Origin: Methanobacteriota archaeon
GTDB lineage: Archaea; Halobacteriota; Methanosarcinia; Methanosarcinales; Methanosarcinaceae
Assembly (NCBI GenBank): GCA_030837265.1
Contig: JAUPKV010000693.1
Location: 1 to 11,528 of the forward strand
Reading direction: 5' to 3'
DNA: 11,528 nt
Shown here in pieces: positions 6,816 through 11,528 of this stretch. The notes beneath the pieces are model-generated. The model did no database searches. It worked only from the letters and a program-made list of their open reading frames with translations, and was not told where the DNA came from. Numbering within the stretch: the stretch's first letter is position 1; every line of letters begins with the position of its first letter. A program made the position numbers and the translations under genes.

Positions 6816-6884
6816 ACAGGAAAATTAATCAGTATGAACAATGTCAAGAAAAAAACAGACAGCTACGAGGCAGGGAATTTTCTG

Positions 6885-7292
6885 ATGAGGATTATTATAG
6901 AAACTCCCAAATACAGCTTTTGGAAATACCGCAAGACCGGAAAAGGGTATGAAAGAGATTTTTTTTCTCCTTTACCTACAATTTTCAACTACGGCTTTAT
7001 TGAAGGGACAGTTAGTCCCGATGGGATGGAAGAAGATGTAGTTGTACTTGGTCCTCGTCTGCCGTGTGGAAGCACACTTGAAAGAGAAAGTTTTGACGGG
7101 ATAGTAAGATTCCTGGATAATTCTATCAGAGACGACAAGAAAGTGGTTTACATCAGCGGGCATTATCCACCTTTGCTGCTTGCATCATATTTCAGGCTTT
7201 ATGCACTTTTTAAAATATTTCTATATTTTGTCCGGAAAAGAAAAATTACTATATGTAGATTTGAAGGAATTGTGTTACAAAAACCGGACTGA
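6885..7292 (+). CDS. Family I inorganic pyrophosphatase-like protein, altered active site
   Basis: The fold is read from E-T-P-K at 6-9, F-N-Y-G-F-I at 34-39, and D-G-M-E-E-D-V-V-V-L at 46-55 followed by G-P-R, matching soluble pyrophosphatases (hydrolysis of PPi to phosphate). By eye against the E. coli enzyme, Glu20, Lys29, Arg43, Tyr55, Asp65, Asp70, Asp97, Asp102 and Lys104 have counterparts. Asp67, a metal-bridging residue held to activate the attacking water, is Met48, Glu31 is Arg16, and Tyr141 appears to be Phe. Length is 135 residues (usual about 170). Near the end, L-L-L-A-S-Y-F...F-K-I-F-L-Y-F-V is strongly hydrophobic and could touch the membrane. The start is a choice: ATG 6834 would add 17 polar residues, but ATG 6885 has GAGGCAGGGA upstream, fits the TATA position and begins where pyrophosphatases begin. 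It is the only confident plus-strand gene here. Catalysis is doubtful; another phosphate-ester or binding role is possible. Confidence 0.75.
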   Translation: MRIIIETPKYSFWKYRKTGKGYERDFFSPLPTIFNYGFIEGTVSPDGMEEDVVVLGPRLPCGSTLERESFDGIVRFLDNSIRDDKKVVYISGHYPPLLLASYFRLYALFKIFLYFVRKRKITICRFEGIVLQKPD

Positions 7293-7333
7293 TACTGTAC
7301 TTTCTTTCCTCTTTAAAGTTATTTTCAGTTTTA

Positions 7334-7420
7334 AGCTCCTTTTTCATTTCGAGTTTCTTTTAGCTCCTTTTCACTTCGAGATCCTTTATTAGCTCTTTTA
7401 CATTTCGAGCTCCTTTTCAA
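7334..7420. repeat. Degenerate 27-29 bp tandem repeat, copies of a gene end
   Basis: AGCTCCTTTT-N-CA(T/C)TTCGAG recurs with TTCGAG at 7348, 7375 and 7404 (spacing 27 and 29). The rightmost copy is the last coding part of the DUF1508 gene; the others lie beyond its stop codon. On the minus strand the units read AAGGAGCTCGAAATG-like, which encode K-E-L-E-M. The array fills the space between two converging genes. Confidence 0.6.
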
Positions 7421-7589
7421 GGATCTCAATTCGTGCGCTTGAAGCATTTAATTTGACGGATTTAATGCCTTTAAGGCAACCTTCCTTGCTTTTATAACCC
7501 TGGCTAACTGCAATTATCTGCCCGTTTCTTGCCCTTAACCTGAAACGATAATTGTCCATTTCATCCAAATATACTTCAAATTTTGACAT
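7398..7589 (-). CDS. DUF1508 (YegP-like) small protein
   Basis: A cytoplasmic protein of 63 residues made of one DUF1508/YegP unit: K-F-E-V-Y at 3-7, Y-R-F-R-L-R-A-R-N-G-Q-I-I-A-x-S-Q-G-Y at about 14-32, then a Cys-Leu-x-x-G-I-x-S-V-K helix. Many family members have two such repeats; this has one plus a short charged tail ending E-K-E-L-E-M. The family is widespread and without a firm function. An upstream in-frame ATG at 7607 would add six residues (M-I-K-G-G-N), but these codons are the ribosome binding site AAGGGGGAA, so ATG 7589 is the start. The tail sequence is repeated past the stop codon, suggesting the C-terminus grew or shrank by repeat slippage. Confidence 0.85.
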   Translation of the reverse strand: MSKFEVYLDEMDNYRFRLRARNGQIIAVSQGYKSKEGCLKGIKSVKLNASSARIEILEKELEM

Positions 7590-7790
7590 GTTTCCCCCTT
7601 TTATCATTGAAAATTCAAACTTTGCTGGAATATCACTGAATCGATAGGATATTTTTTATAAAATTATCTAAAAGTACTTCTTCCCCCTAAATAGTATTAC
7701 TTACTTAAGATATTTATTTCTAATTATAAAAATATTACCTTTACAGTAAAAAAGAGGGAGTTGAGAAAAAAGGATTTATCCGAGGAAAAT
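7590..7790. other. Promoter spacer of the DUF1508 gene
   Basis: AT-rich spacer. The minus-strand promoter candidate is at 7656-7663. To its right is a purine-rich tract that leads into the fwd terminator hairpin. No gene is seen. Confidence 0.5.
7656..7663 (-). promoter_or_regulatory. TATA box of the DUF1508 gene
   Basis: TTTATAAA within AATTTTATAAAAAATATCC on the minus strand. A start about 25 bases on, near 7634, gives a leader of about 45 bases before ATG 7589, a normal arrangement. Confidence 0.45.
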
Positions 7791-7842
7791 GCGCAGAACG
7801 TGAAAAAACTGACCTTTTTCCCACCTTTCACGTGTTCTGCGC
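7791..7842 (-). terminator. Large hairpin ending the fwd operon
   Basis: The left arm 7791-7805 (GCGCAGAACGTGAAA) and right arm 7826-7842 pair over 15 bp with a two-base bulge in the right arm, around a 20-base loop. It begins about 60 bases past the fwdD stop codon. On the minus strand it is followed by ATTTTCC. This is the strongest structure in the window and the obvious 3' end of the fwdGBD transcript. Confidence 0.6.
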
Positions 7843-7903
7843 TTTCTGCGTTTGTCGTTAAGTAATGATTTTAATTGTGCTTTTTTGAAAAAGATGCACT
7901 GGG

Positions 7904-8311
7904 TTATTTAAATAGTGCTTCCATTTCAGTAACTTTTTCTCCTTTTGCACTGGAAACAGTTGCGGATATGTCTTCAAACCTCGGGATTCCCGTTCCACCC
8001 GTTTCGTCAGAGACCAGCACATTGGACCAGGGGCTTTTAGGCATATACGCAATTCCCCTATGGGGAGTCTCAGTTCCTGATTCCTCAGCCTTGACTACTA
8101 TTCTTCCGAAAGAGTTTTTCAGGATTACGGTGTCGCCTTTTTTCACGTTTAACTGGTTAAGGTCGGCTGGGTCGAGCTTTATTATGGCAGAGTGATTCCT
8201 GTACTCCTCTCCAAAGCGGTTTTCGATCATTGCCTTATCCTGAAAGATATCCCGGCAGGTTACTATTTTGACCTTTATCTCCGGGGTTGCAAGAAAAGAT
8301 CCGAAATCCAT
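7904..8311 (-). CDS. fwdD: Formylmethanofuran dehydrogenase subunit D
   Basis: A protein of 135 residues, normal for FwdD/FmdD, the small chain that completes the pterin-cofactor pocket of formylmethanofuran dehydrogenase (CO2 + methanofuran + reduced ferredoxin to formylmethanofuran, the first step of CO2 reduction and the last of methyl oxidation). Residues 40-75 (A-I-I-K-L-D-P...G-D-T-V...S-F-G-R-I-V-V) form the double-psi barrel typical of the C-terminal pterin-binding domain of molybdopterin oxidoreductases. Residues 84-112 (R-G-I-A-Y-M-P-K-S-P-W-S-N, then G-G-T-G-I-P) match the FwdD signature. Its ATG overlaps the fwdB stop by one base (TAATG), with GGAGG seven bases upstream inside fwdB, so translation is probably coupled. 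The metal (W or Mo) cannot be decided from this chain. Confidence 0.9.
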   Translation of the reverse strand: MDFGSFLATPEIKVKIVTCRDIFQDKAMIENRFGEEYRNHSAIIKLDPADLNQLNVKKGDTVILKNSFGRIVVKAEESGTETPHRGIAYMPKSPWSNVLVSDETGGTGIPRFEDISATVSSAKGEKVTEMEALFK

Positions 8312-9555
8312 TAGAGGGCCTCCATTATTTTCTTGAGAATTGCTTCGTCCGAAGAACGGTTCGTCTCAATTACAGGTTCAAAGCTAACCTTCACCCTGTC
8401 CATACGGGTGGCACTTCCTCCGGCCTCAACTCCACTTATAGCGGTGTTGATGTAAACTTTTGAGTGCCTGGAGGTAAGGGTCTCATAAGAGTCAATTGTG
8501 ATGACAGGAATCTCTAGCAGATTTTTCACGATGGATCTGGGGAGAATTGAAAATGGATCTGCATCTATAATGAGGGCTGCATCTACTTTTTTTGCTTTAA
8601 GGGATTCTACTATCGAATATTCCGGCCCATGCAGTACCGTGCCGTTTTCGAACTTCACCCGGTTCACATATCCTGTTTCTGCAAAGAGGTTTTCGTTAAA
8701 GCCCATTGTATTATAGTTTCCTGACATTGGCATCAGGTGGAAATTTGCTTTCTCGTTCAGGACTTTCATCAGCCTGAAAAGAGGTTCAAGGTTTTCAAGT
8801 GAGTGGACAAGTCCGCGTCCGGCAAAGATTACACCAAACTTTGCCCCTTTAAGAATATTTGCCAGCTCGAGTATTTTCTTAGGGGGATAATTAAAGGAAG
8901 TTTTAGGCAACTTCCCGGAAATTCCGGCAATTATAGCTTCGACGAATTCGGCATCCCCTCCCTGAGGGATCTGAAAGAAATAGTTCCCGCAGATCTTTGC
9001 AGTATGGGACTTCCGGACATCTATTGCAATTGCTGTCCTTTCTTCTTCCCAGCCTCTCTGCTTTTCTTTACCTCTTGGGAAGTATGAATATTTCGAGAGA
9101 TGGCGAGGATGAGAATCCGAAGGGTCTGTTCCCCAGAATATAATAACATCGGCTTTATTCCTTATATCGTCAAGAGTGCAGGTCTTAAACTTGTCATTAA
9201 TAAGGGCTTCAACCAGACTGCCCAGGCAAAAAGAGGAGGTGTCGTCAAGAGTAGCGTTGATTTTTTTCGCAAGCTCGATGGCTGTTTTCTGCGTTTCGCT
9301 GGTGGAAGCTCCAAGGCCGAAGATCAGAGGGTTTTTTGCATTTTTCAGGATAGATGCAGCCTCACTAATCGCCTTTGCCTCGTCGACAGGCTTGTTGTCA
9401 ACCCTAAAAATTGCTTCTCCCTTGCCTTCTTTCATATGGGCTACGCCAATCCGGCAGGCTGTAAGAACTTTATTTATCTTGTTCTGTTCGACATCAAGCT
9501 CGATATCGTCGCAGAGCAGGCCACAGCCTGTGCATACATGATAATTCTTCTCCAT
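8311..9555 (-). CDS. fwdB: Formylmethanofuran dehydrogenase subunit B (catalytic), divergent
   Basis: A chain of 414 residues that holds the tungsto- or molybdopterin and one [4Fe-4S] cluster. The cluster ligands are Cys8, Cys11, Cys15 and Cys34 (C-x2-C-x3-C-x18-C). D-D-T-S-S-F-C at 104-110 gives the cysteine that should bind the metal. In characterised FwdB proteins this cysteine is followed by His-Gly-Pro; here it is followed by Leu-Gly-Ser, removing a histidine thought to act in catalysis. The pterin-binding parts are present (W-G-T-D-P-S-D-S-H-P-R-H near 160, then I-D-V-R-K-S-H-T-A). The frame could open at a GTG at 9570, but that overlaps the fwdG stop; ATG 9555 has GAGGGA seven bases upstream and begins at the conserved M-E-K-N-Y-H-V-C. 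The gene order fwdG-fwdB-fwdD lacks fwdA and fwdC, as in the small second fwd clusters reported for Methanosarcina (from memory). Confidence 0.9.
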   Translation of the reverse strand: MEKNYHVCTGCGLLCDDIELDVEQNKINKVLTACRIGVAHMKEGKGEAIFRVDNKPVDEAKAISEAASILKNAKNPLIFGLGASTSETQKTAIELAKKINATLDDTSSFCLGSLVEALINDKFKTCTLDDIRNKADVIIFWGTDPSDSHPRHLSKYSYFPRGKEKQRGWEEERTAIAIDVRKSHTAKICGNYFFQIPQGGDAEFVEAIIAGISGKLPKTSFNYPPKKILELANILKGAKFGVIFAGRGLVHSLENLEPLFRLMKVLNEKANFHLMPMSGNYNTMGFNENLFAETGYVNRVKFENGTVLHGPEYSIVESLKAKKVDAALIIDADPFSILPRSIVKNLLEIPVITIDSYETLTSRHSKVYINTAISGVEAGGSATRMDRVKVSFEPVIETNRSSDEAILKKIMEAL

Positions 9556-9566
9556 ATCCACTTCCC

Positions 9567-10031
9567 TCACACGAATTCTATTGCCTCTACAGGGCAGGTT
9601 ACTATACAGCCGTTACAGAGAATTTTATTCTTTCCGAAACGGCGGCACTCCCCTAAGTTCTGGGCTCTTACGATACCGTCTTCAACAGTCAGGACAAGTT
9701 TATTAGGATTTGTTGGGGCTTTTCCCGAACCTACTCCATAAGGATCATTAGCTACGTTAGGAGGACAAGCAACCACACAATTGCCACATCCGAAACAGAG
9801 GTCTTCGTGTACGATAAGGCCTGTTTCGGTTGCACCTTCGGATGGTTTGAAGATGCTGCTCATCTTTTCATAATTCTCTTTGTACTTCGGCTCTTCCACA
9901 AGAGGAGGGCAGTCCTCGGGTTTGAGCTCATGAGCCATGAGGGCTACTGCGAAAGCCATACATGAGGTTTTTCCGCATTTTTTGCAGTTCGTTTTTGGAA
10001 GCATCTGATAGAGTTCCATTGCATTTGTCAT
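9567..10031 (-). CDS. fwdG: Iron-sulfur subunit of formylmethanofuran dehydrogenase (FwdG-like)
   Basis: A protein of 154 residues with twelve cysteines in three groups, enough for three [4Fe-4S] clusters. Cys16-19-24-41 (C-x2-C-x4-C-x16-C) is the FeS domain seen in RnfB and corrinoid iron-sulfur proteins. Cys79-82-85-89 is a standard ferredoxin motif. Cys129-139-142-146 is a ferredoxin motif whose first cysteine is 10 residues away instead of 3. Such a chain passes electrons between ferredoxin and the FwdB active site. Typical FwdG is shorter, with two clusters, so the N-terminal FeS domain is an extension. ATG 10031 has GGTGA six bases upstream. It leads the operon; its TGA is 11 bases before fwdB. 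The name FwdG comes from context; a generic polyferredoxin is the alternative. Confidence 0.82.
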   Translation of the reverse strand: MTNAMELYQMLPKTNCKKCGKTSCMAFAVALMAHELKPEDCPPLVEEPKYKENYEKMSSIFKPSEGATETGLIVHEDLCFGCGNCVVACPPNVANDPYGVGSGKAPTNPNKLVLTVEDGIVRAQNLGECRRFGKNKILCNGCIVTCPVEAIEFV

Positions 10032-10174
10032 TCCAGGTCACCCTTGAGTCGATAATTGTTAATTTAGATTACATATTGTCAAACTTCAATGAAAGTCTAT
10101 AGGTTAAACGGTAAACTTAGAAATGAAGCTGAAGAGTTTATTAAGGACAAATCAAACAGCGTTTAATTAAAATG

Positions 10175-10182
10175 CATATAAA
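10175..10182 (-). promoter_or_regulatory. TATA box of the fwdGBD operon
   Basis: TTTATATG on the minus strand, identical to the box proposed for the small secreted gene at 844-851. Transcription would start near 10153, giving a leader of about 120 bases before fwdG, long enough to hold control elements. The call is positional and consensus-based. Confidence 0.42.
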
Positions 10183-10381
10183 GTAATGATACTTAAATCC
10201 TTTAAACTCTTGCTTTTTAATTTACAGTGCAGGCTTTTGGTCTCACCGTAAACACTGTGAACGCTCTGCGAGTCCTATGGATTAATTCGGCCCCAATATT
10301 CTCACGATTTGAAATAAACGTGAGTTATAATGTTTAATCCCTTGAGGTCTAATTGAGAAGAAATGTCGCCTGACATCTTAC

Positions 10382-10427
10382 TTAACCAATTCCCAAAAAG
10401 AATATTAACCAATTCCCAGAAAGAATT
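10382..10427. repeat. 23-bp direct tandem repeat, two copies
   Basis: Units 10382-10404 and 10405-10427 both begin TTAACCAATTCCCA and continue (A/G)AAAGAAT; they differ at two positions. Each carries AATTC...GAAT half-dyads. It lies 41 bases past the stop of the ferredoxin:thioredoxin reductase gene. Confidence 0.6.
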
Positions 10428-10467
10428 CAGAACTCTTTCAGTCAAGTTAAATGTAGCTTAACCTGGC

Positions 10468-10749
10468 TTAGCTTACTTTAAAGAAAAGTTCACAGTGGCA
10501 GTTTCCATCCTTTTCGACTTCTTCTTTGTGGTAGATACAGGGACAAACAATCTTCCGATCTTCTTCTTTATTTCCAGTGACTATCCTGCAGGGGCAGTAT
10601 CGCCTTCCGAACTTTTCAAGCTTTATTGCAAGCCCGTCAAGTACGTAATCAAGTGCTTCTTTGTCCGGATTAAGCTTATAGCCTGCTTTATTTGCATATT
10701 TTTCAGTCCATTCGTACATTTTCTGTTTTAATTCGTTATGATCCGTCAT
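10468..10749 (-). CDS. Ferredoxin:thioredoxin reductase catalytic (beta) subunit
   Basis: A protein of 93 residues with the exact cysteine pattern of the family: C-P-C at 52-54, C-P-C-I-Y-H at 69-74 and C-H-C at 84-86. By analogy with the plant enzyme, Cys52, Cys69, Cys71 and Cys84 hold a [4Fe-4S] cluster and Cys54/Cys86 form the redox-active disulfide next to it. The enzyme takes electrons from ferredoxin to reduce thioredoxin-type disulfides in the cytoplasm. The plant-type variable subunit is not encoded nearby; archaeal versions often act without it. ATG 10749 follows AAGGAG at good spacing. It stands alone, 436 bases upstream of the fwd operon on the same strand, and could help adjust metabolism to ferredoxin redox state, though no direct link to fwd is shown. 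Confidence 0.9.
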   Translation of the reverse strand: MTDHNELKQKMYEWTEKYANKAGYKLNPDKEALDYVLDGLAIKLEKFGRRYCPCRIVTGNKEEDRKIVCPCIYHKEEVEKDGNCHCELFFKVS

Positions 10750-10812
10750 GCTAAAGCTCCTTCTCGTTTTAAATTAAAAAATCCAGAAAATCTCTGAGAA
10801 GAATATCCTGAG

Positions 10813-10840
10813 CCATTTATACGATAGTACATATTAAATG
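10813..10840 (-). promoter_or_regulatory. Promoter region of the FTR gene
   Basis: Two TATA-like sites on the minus strand: TATAAAT within 10813-10823 and CATTTAATATG within 10829-10840. They would give leaders of about 45 or 60 bases respectively. Which one is used cannot be told. Confidence 0.35.
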
Positions 10841-11168
10841 CTACTAATAAAGATACTAAAACCTTCAAGATATTACAAGTTCCAATTTTATTTTAACGAC
10901 TGCTAGAGATATAACTTTTTGCAAAAGTTTCTCGTTAAAACTCTAACCAGCTTTATATTTATAATTTGTCTAATATGTCCTGAAGCTTGTTTATCGATTA
11001 CGAAATTGGAGCTCAACCTATAAATCAATTAGTAAATGCATTACTATTCATAGGTAAATATATCCCAGTTCATTATAGTGCTTTTTCTCTTATATAATAA
11101 GCATCCGGTAGACAATGAAATCCAAAGGAGATATCACTATTTTAACGTCCAATCAAGGATCAGAAAGT

Positions 11169-11204
11169 TAATATATAAATAAATATAATTTCTAATATAT
11201 AAAT
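11169..11204. repeat. 12-bp direct repeat, 24 bp apart
   Basis: TAATATATAAAT occurs at 11169-11180 and again at 11193-11204. Pure A/T sequence makes chance likely, but it sits just before the 20-base tandem array and may be part of the same regulatory or origin-like tract. Confidence 0.35.
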
Positions 11205-11240
11205 TAAATGTCATTGATTATATCATTTAGTAAACATTTA

Positions 11241-11320
11241 AAGTATATTTTCATTTATTAAAGCCCATTTCCACTTACTAAAGCTTATTTGCATTCATGA
11301 AGGCACATTTCATTAAGTTT
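11241..11320. repeat. Degenerate 20-bp tandem repeat, about four copies
   Basis: Four units begin at 11241, 11261, 11281 and 11301, exactly 20 bases apart. The approximate consensus is AAGCNNATTT-NCATT-NATNA; the third and fourth core ATTT-CATT positions are well kept, and the last unit diverges at its end. Two helical turns per unit would put the copies on one face of the DNA, as in regulator arrays or replication iterons. Confidence 0.5.
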
Positions 11321-11528
11321 TGGGTATATTGCTTAACAGTGGCATGATCTACAAAAAGATACTTCATTACTTTCAATTAAGCAAATTAAGATAACAGAAT
11401 CAAAGAGCTTATAAAAAATAGAGTTATTAAAATACATATCTTACAAAAGAGAAAGTGCTATTGAAGACTTAGACATAGAGCCACTTAAAGCAAGGAGTAA
11501 TTTACAATACTGAGCTGTTTAAAACACG

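Larger units (their letters stand above)
5933..6833. other. Long AT-rich spacer without a convincing gene
   Basis: Short open frames exist (plus 6011-6238, plus 6335-6553 from TTG, minus 6525-6713), but each lacks a ribosome binding site and looks like noise. The stretch holds an inverted repeat GTCAAAATTT/AAATTTTGAC (6135-6144 with 6169-6178), a UUCG-capped hairpin (6559-6591) and the promoter of the PPase-like gene near its right end. Confidence 0.55.
10032..10467. other. Spacer before the fwd operon
   Basis: No gene is seen. It contains the fwd promoter (10175-10182), a loose dyad ACAGTG/CACTGT (10224-10229 with 10253-10258), two small hairpins (CTCACG/CGTGAG at 10301-10324; ATGTC/GACAT at about 10363-10376) and a 23-base tandem repeat at 10382-10427. 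Some of these probably belong to the 3' end of the gene at 10468-10749. Confidence 0.5.
10841..11528. other. Right-end AT-rich spacer without a convincing gene
   Basis: Only very short open frames exist. One from ATG 11115 has 18 codons. Another near the right edge (ending TGA at about 11512) reads protein-like but has no start. Repeats are the main content: a 12-base direct repeat TAATATATAAAT (11169-11180 and 11193-11204) and a 20-base tandem repeat (11241-11320). A plus-strand gene may begin beyond the window. Confidence 0.5.

Noticed and set aside
9556..9570. GTG start for fwdB at 9570
   Set aside because: It overlaps the fwdG stop codon and contributes the ribosome binding site for ATG 9555, where the conserved protein begins.
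9100..9741. Long plus-strand open frame (213 residues)
   Set aside because: It lies entirely opposite fwdB and fwdG, which carry clear family motifs; its protein has no recognisable pattern and no ribosome binding site.
11241..11320. CRISPR array
   Set aside because: The repeats abut without unique spacers, the units are degenerate and no cas gene is present.
11430..11512. Short protein-like frame near the right edge
   Set aside because: It reads I-E-D-L-D-I-E-P-L-K-A-R-S but has an upstream in-frame stop, no start codon and only about 30 codons; too little to call.

Overview
The window looks like chromosomal DNA of a methanogenic archaeon, most probably a Methanosarcina. The clues are a three-gene block for formylmethanofuran dehydrogenase subunits, a small ferredoxin:thioredoxin reductase catalytic subunit, a surface protein ending in an archaeal PGF-CTERM sorting signal, GGAGG/GGTGA-type ribosome binding sites, archaeal TATA boxes, and long AT-rich spacers full of short repeats and hairpins. 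The assignment is inferred from gene content and style; no sequence search was possible. All confident genes lie on the minus strand except one.

Left part (1-4123): hairpins, then a small secreted single-PKD-like protein (349-666, minus). A spacer of about 1.5 kb follows, with a possible 39-residue small ORF (1559-1678, plus) and a stop-closed open stretch that looks like a gene remnant (1008-1154, plus). Next is a minus-strand pair: a flavodoxin/ferredoxin fusion of the EFR1 type (3004-3804) followed 49 bases later by a TetR-family repressor (2232-2954). Upstream of the pair, over its likely promoter, are four copies of the dyad TAAC-N5-GTTA (one weaker) at an exact 18-base period. The simplest reading is an autoregulated redox module whose repressor binds this array.

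Middle part (4124-7903): a secreted protein of 559 residues with a signal peptide, an N-terminal domain, two tandem copies of a domain of about 95 residues, and a C-terminal PGF-CTERM anchor. A spacer of about 1 kb follows, with a strong hairpin capped by a UUCG tetraloop. Then comes the only confident plus-strand gene, a family I inorganic-pyrophosphatase-like protein in which one metal-site aspartate is methionine. It converges on a minus-strand DUF1508 (YegP-like) gene; the short space between them holds decayed tandem copies of the DUF1508 gene's own 3' end.

Right part (7904-11528): a minus-strand operon fwdG-fwdB-fwdD with an 11-base gap and a 1-base overlap, ending in a large hairpin. 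It encodes an iron-sulfur electron carrier, the pterin-binding catalytic chain and the small pterin-binding chain. The FwdA (deformylase) and FwdC/FwdF partners are absent, so it would have to share them with another locus. Its FwdB keeps the metal-binding cysteine, but the usual following histidine is leucine. Upstream on the same strand is the ferredoxin:thioredoxin reductase catalytic subunit. The last 780 bases have no convincing gene but carry a degenerate 20-base tandem repeat.

Taken together, the window is low-potential redox biology (formylmethanofuran oxidation/reduction, flavodoxin/ferredoxin, thiol redox control) plus two secreted proteins. The most unusual items are the four-fold operator array, the two active-site departures (FwdB and the PPase-like protein) and the repeat-derived tail after the DUF1508 gene.
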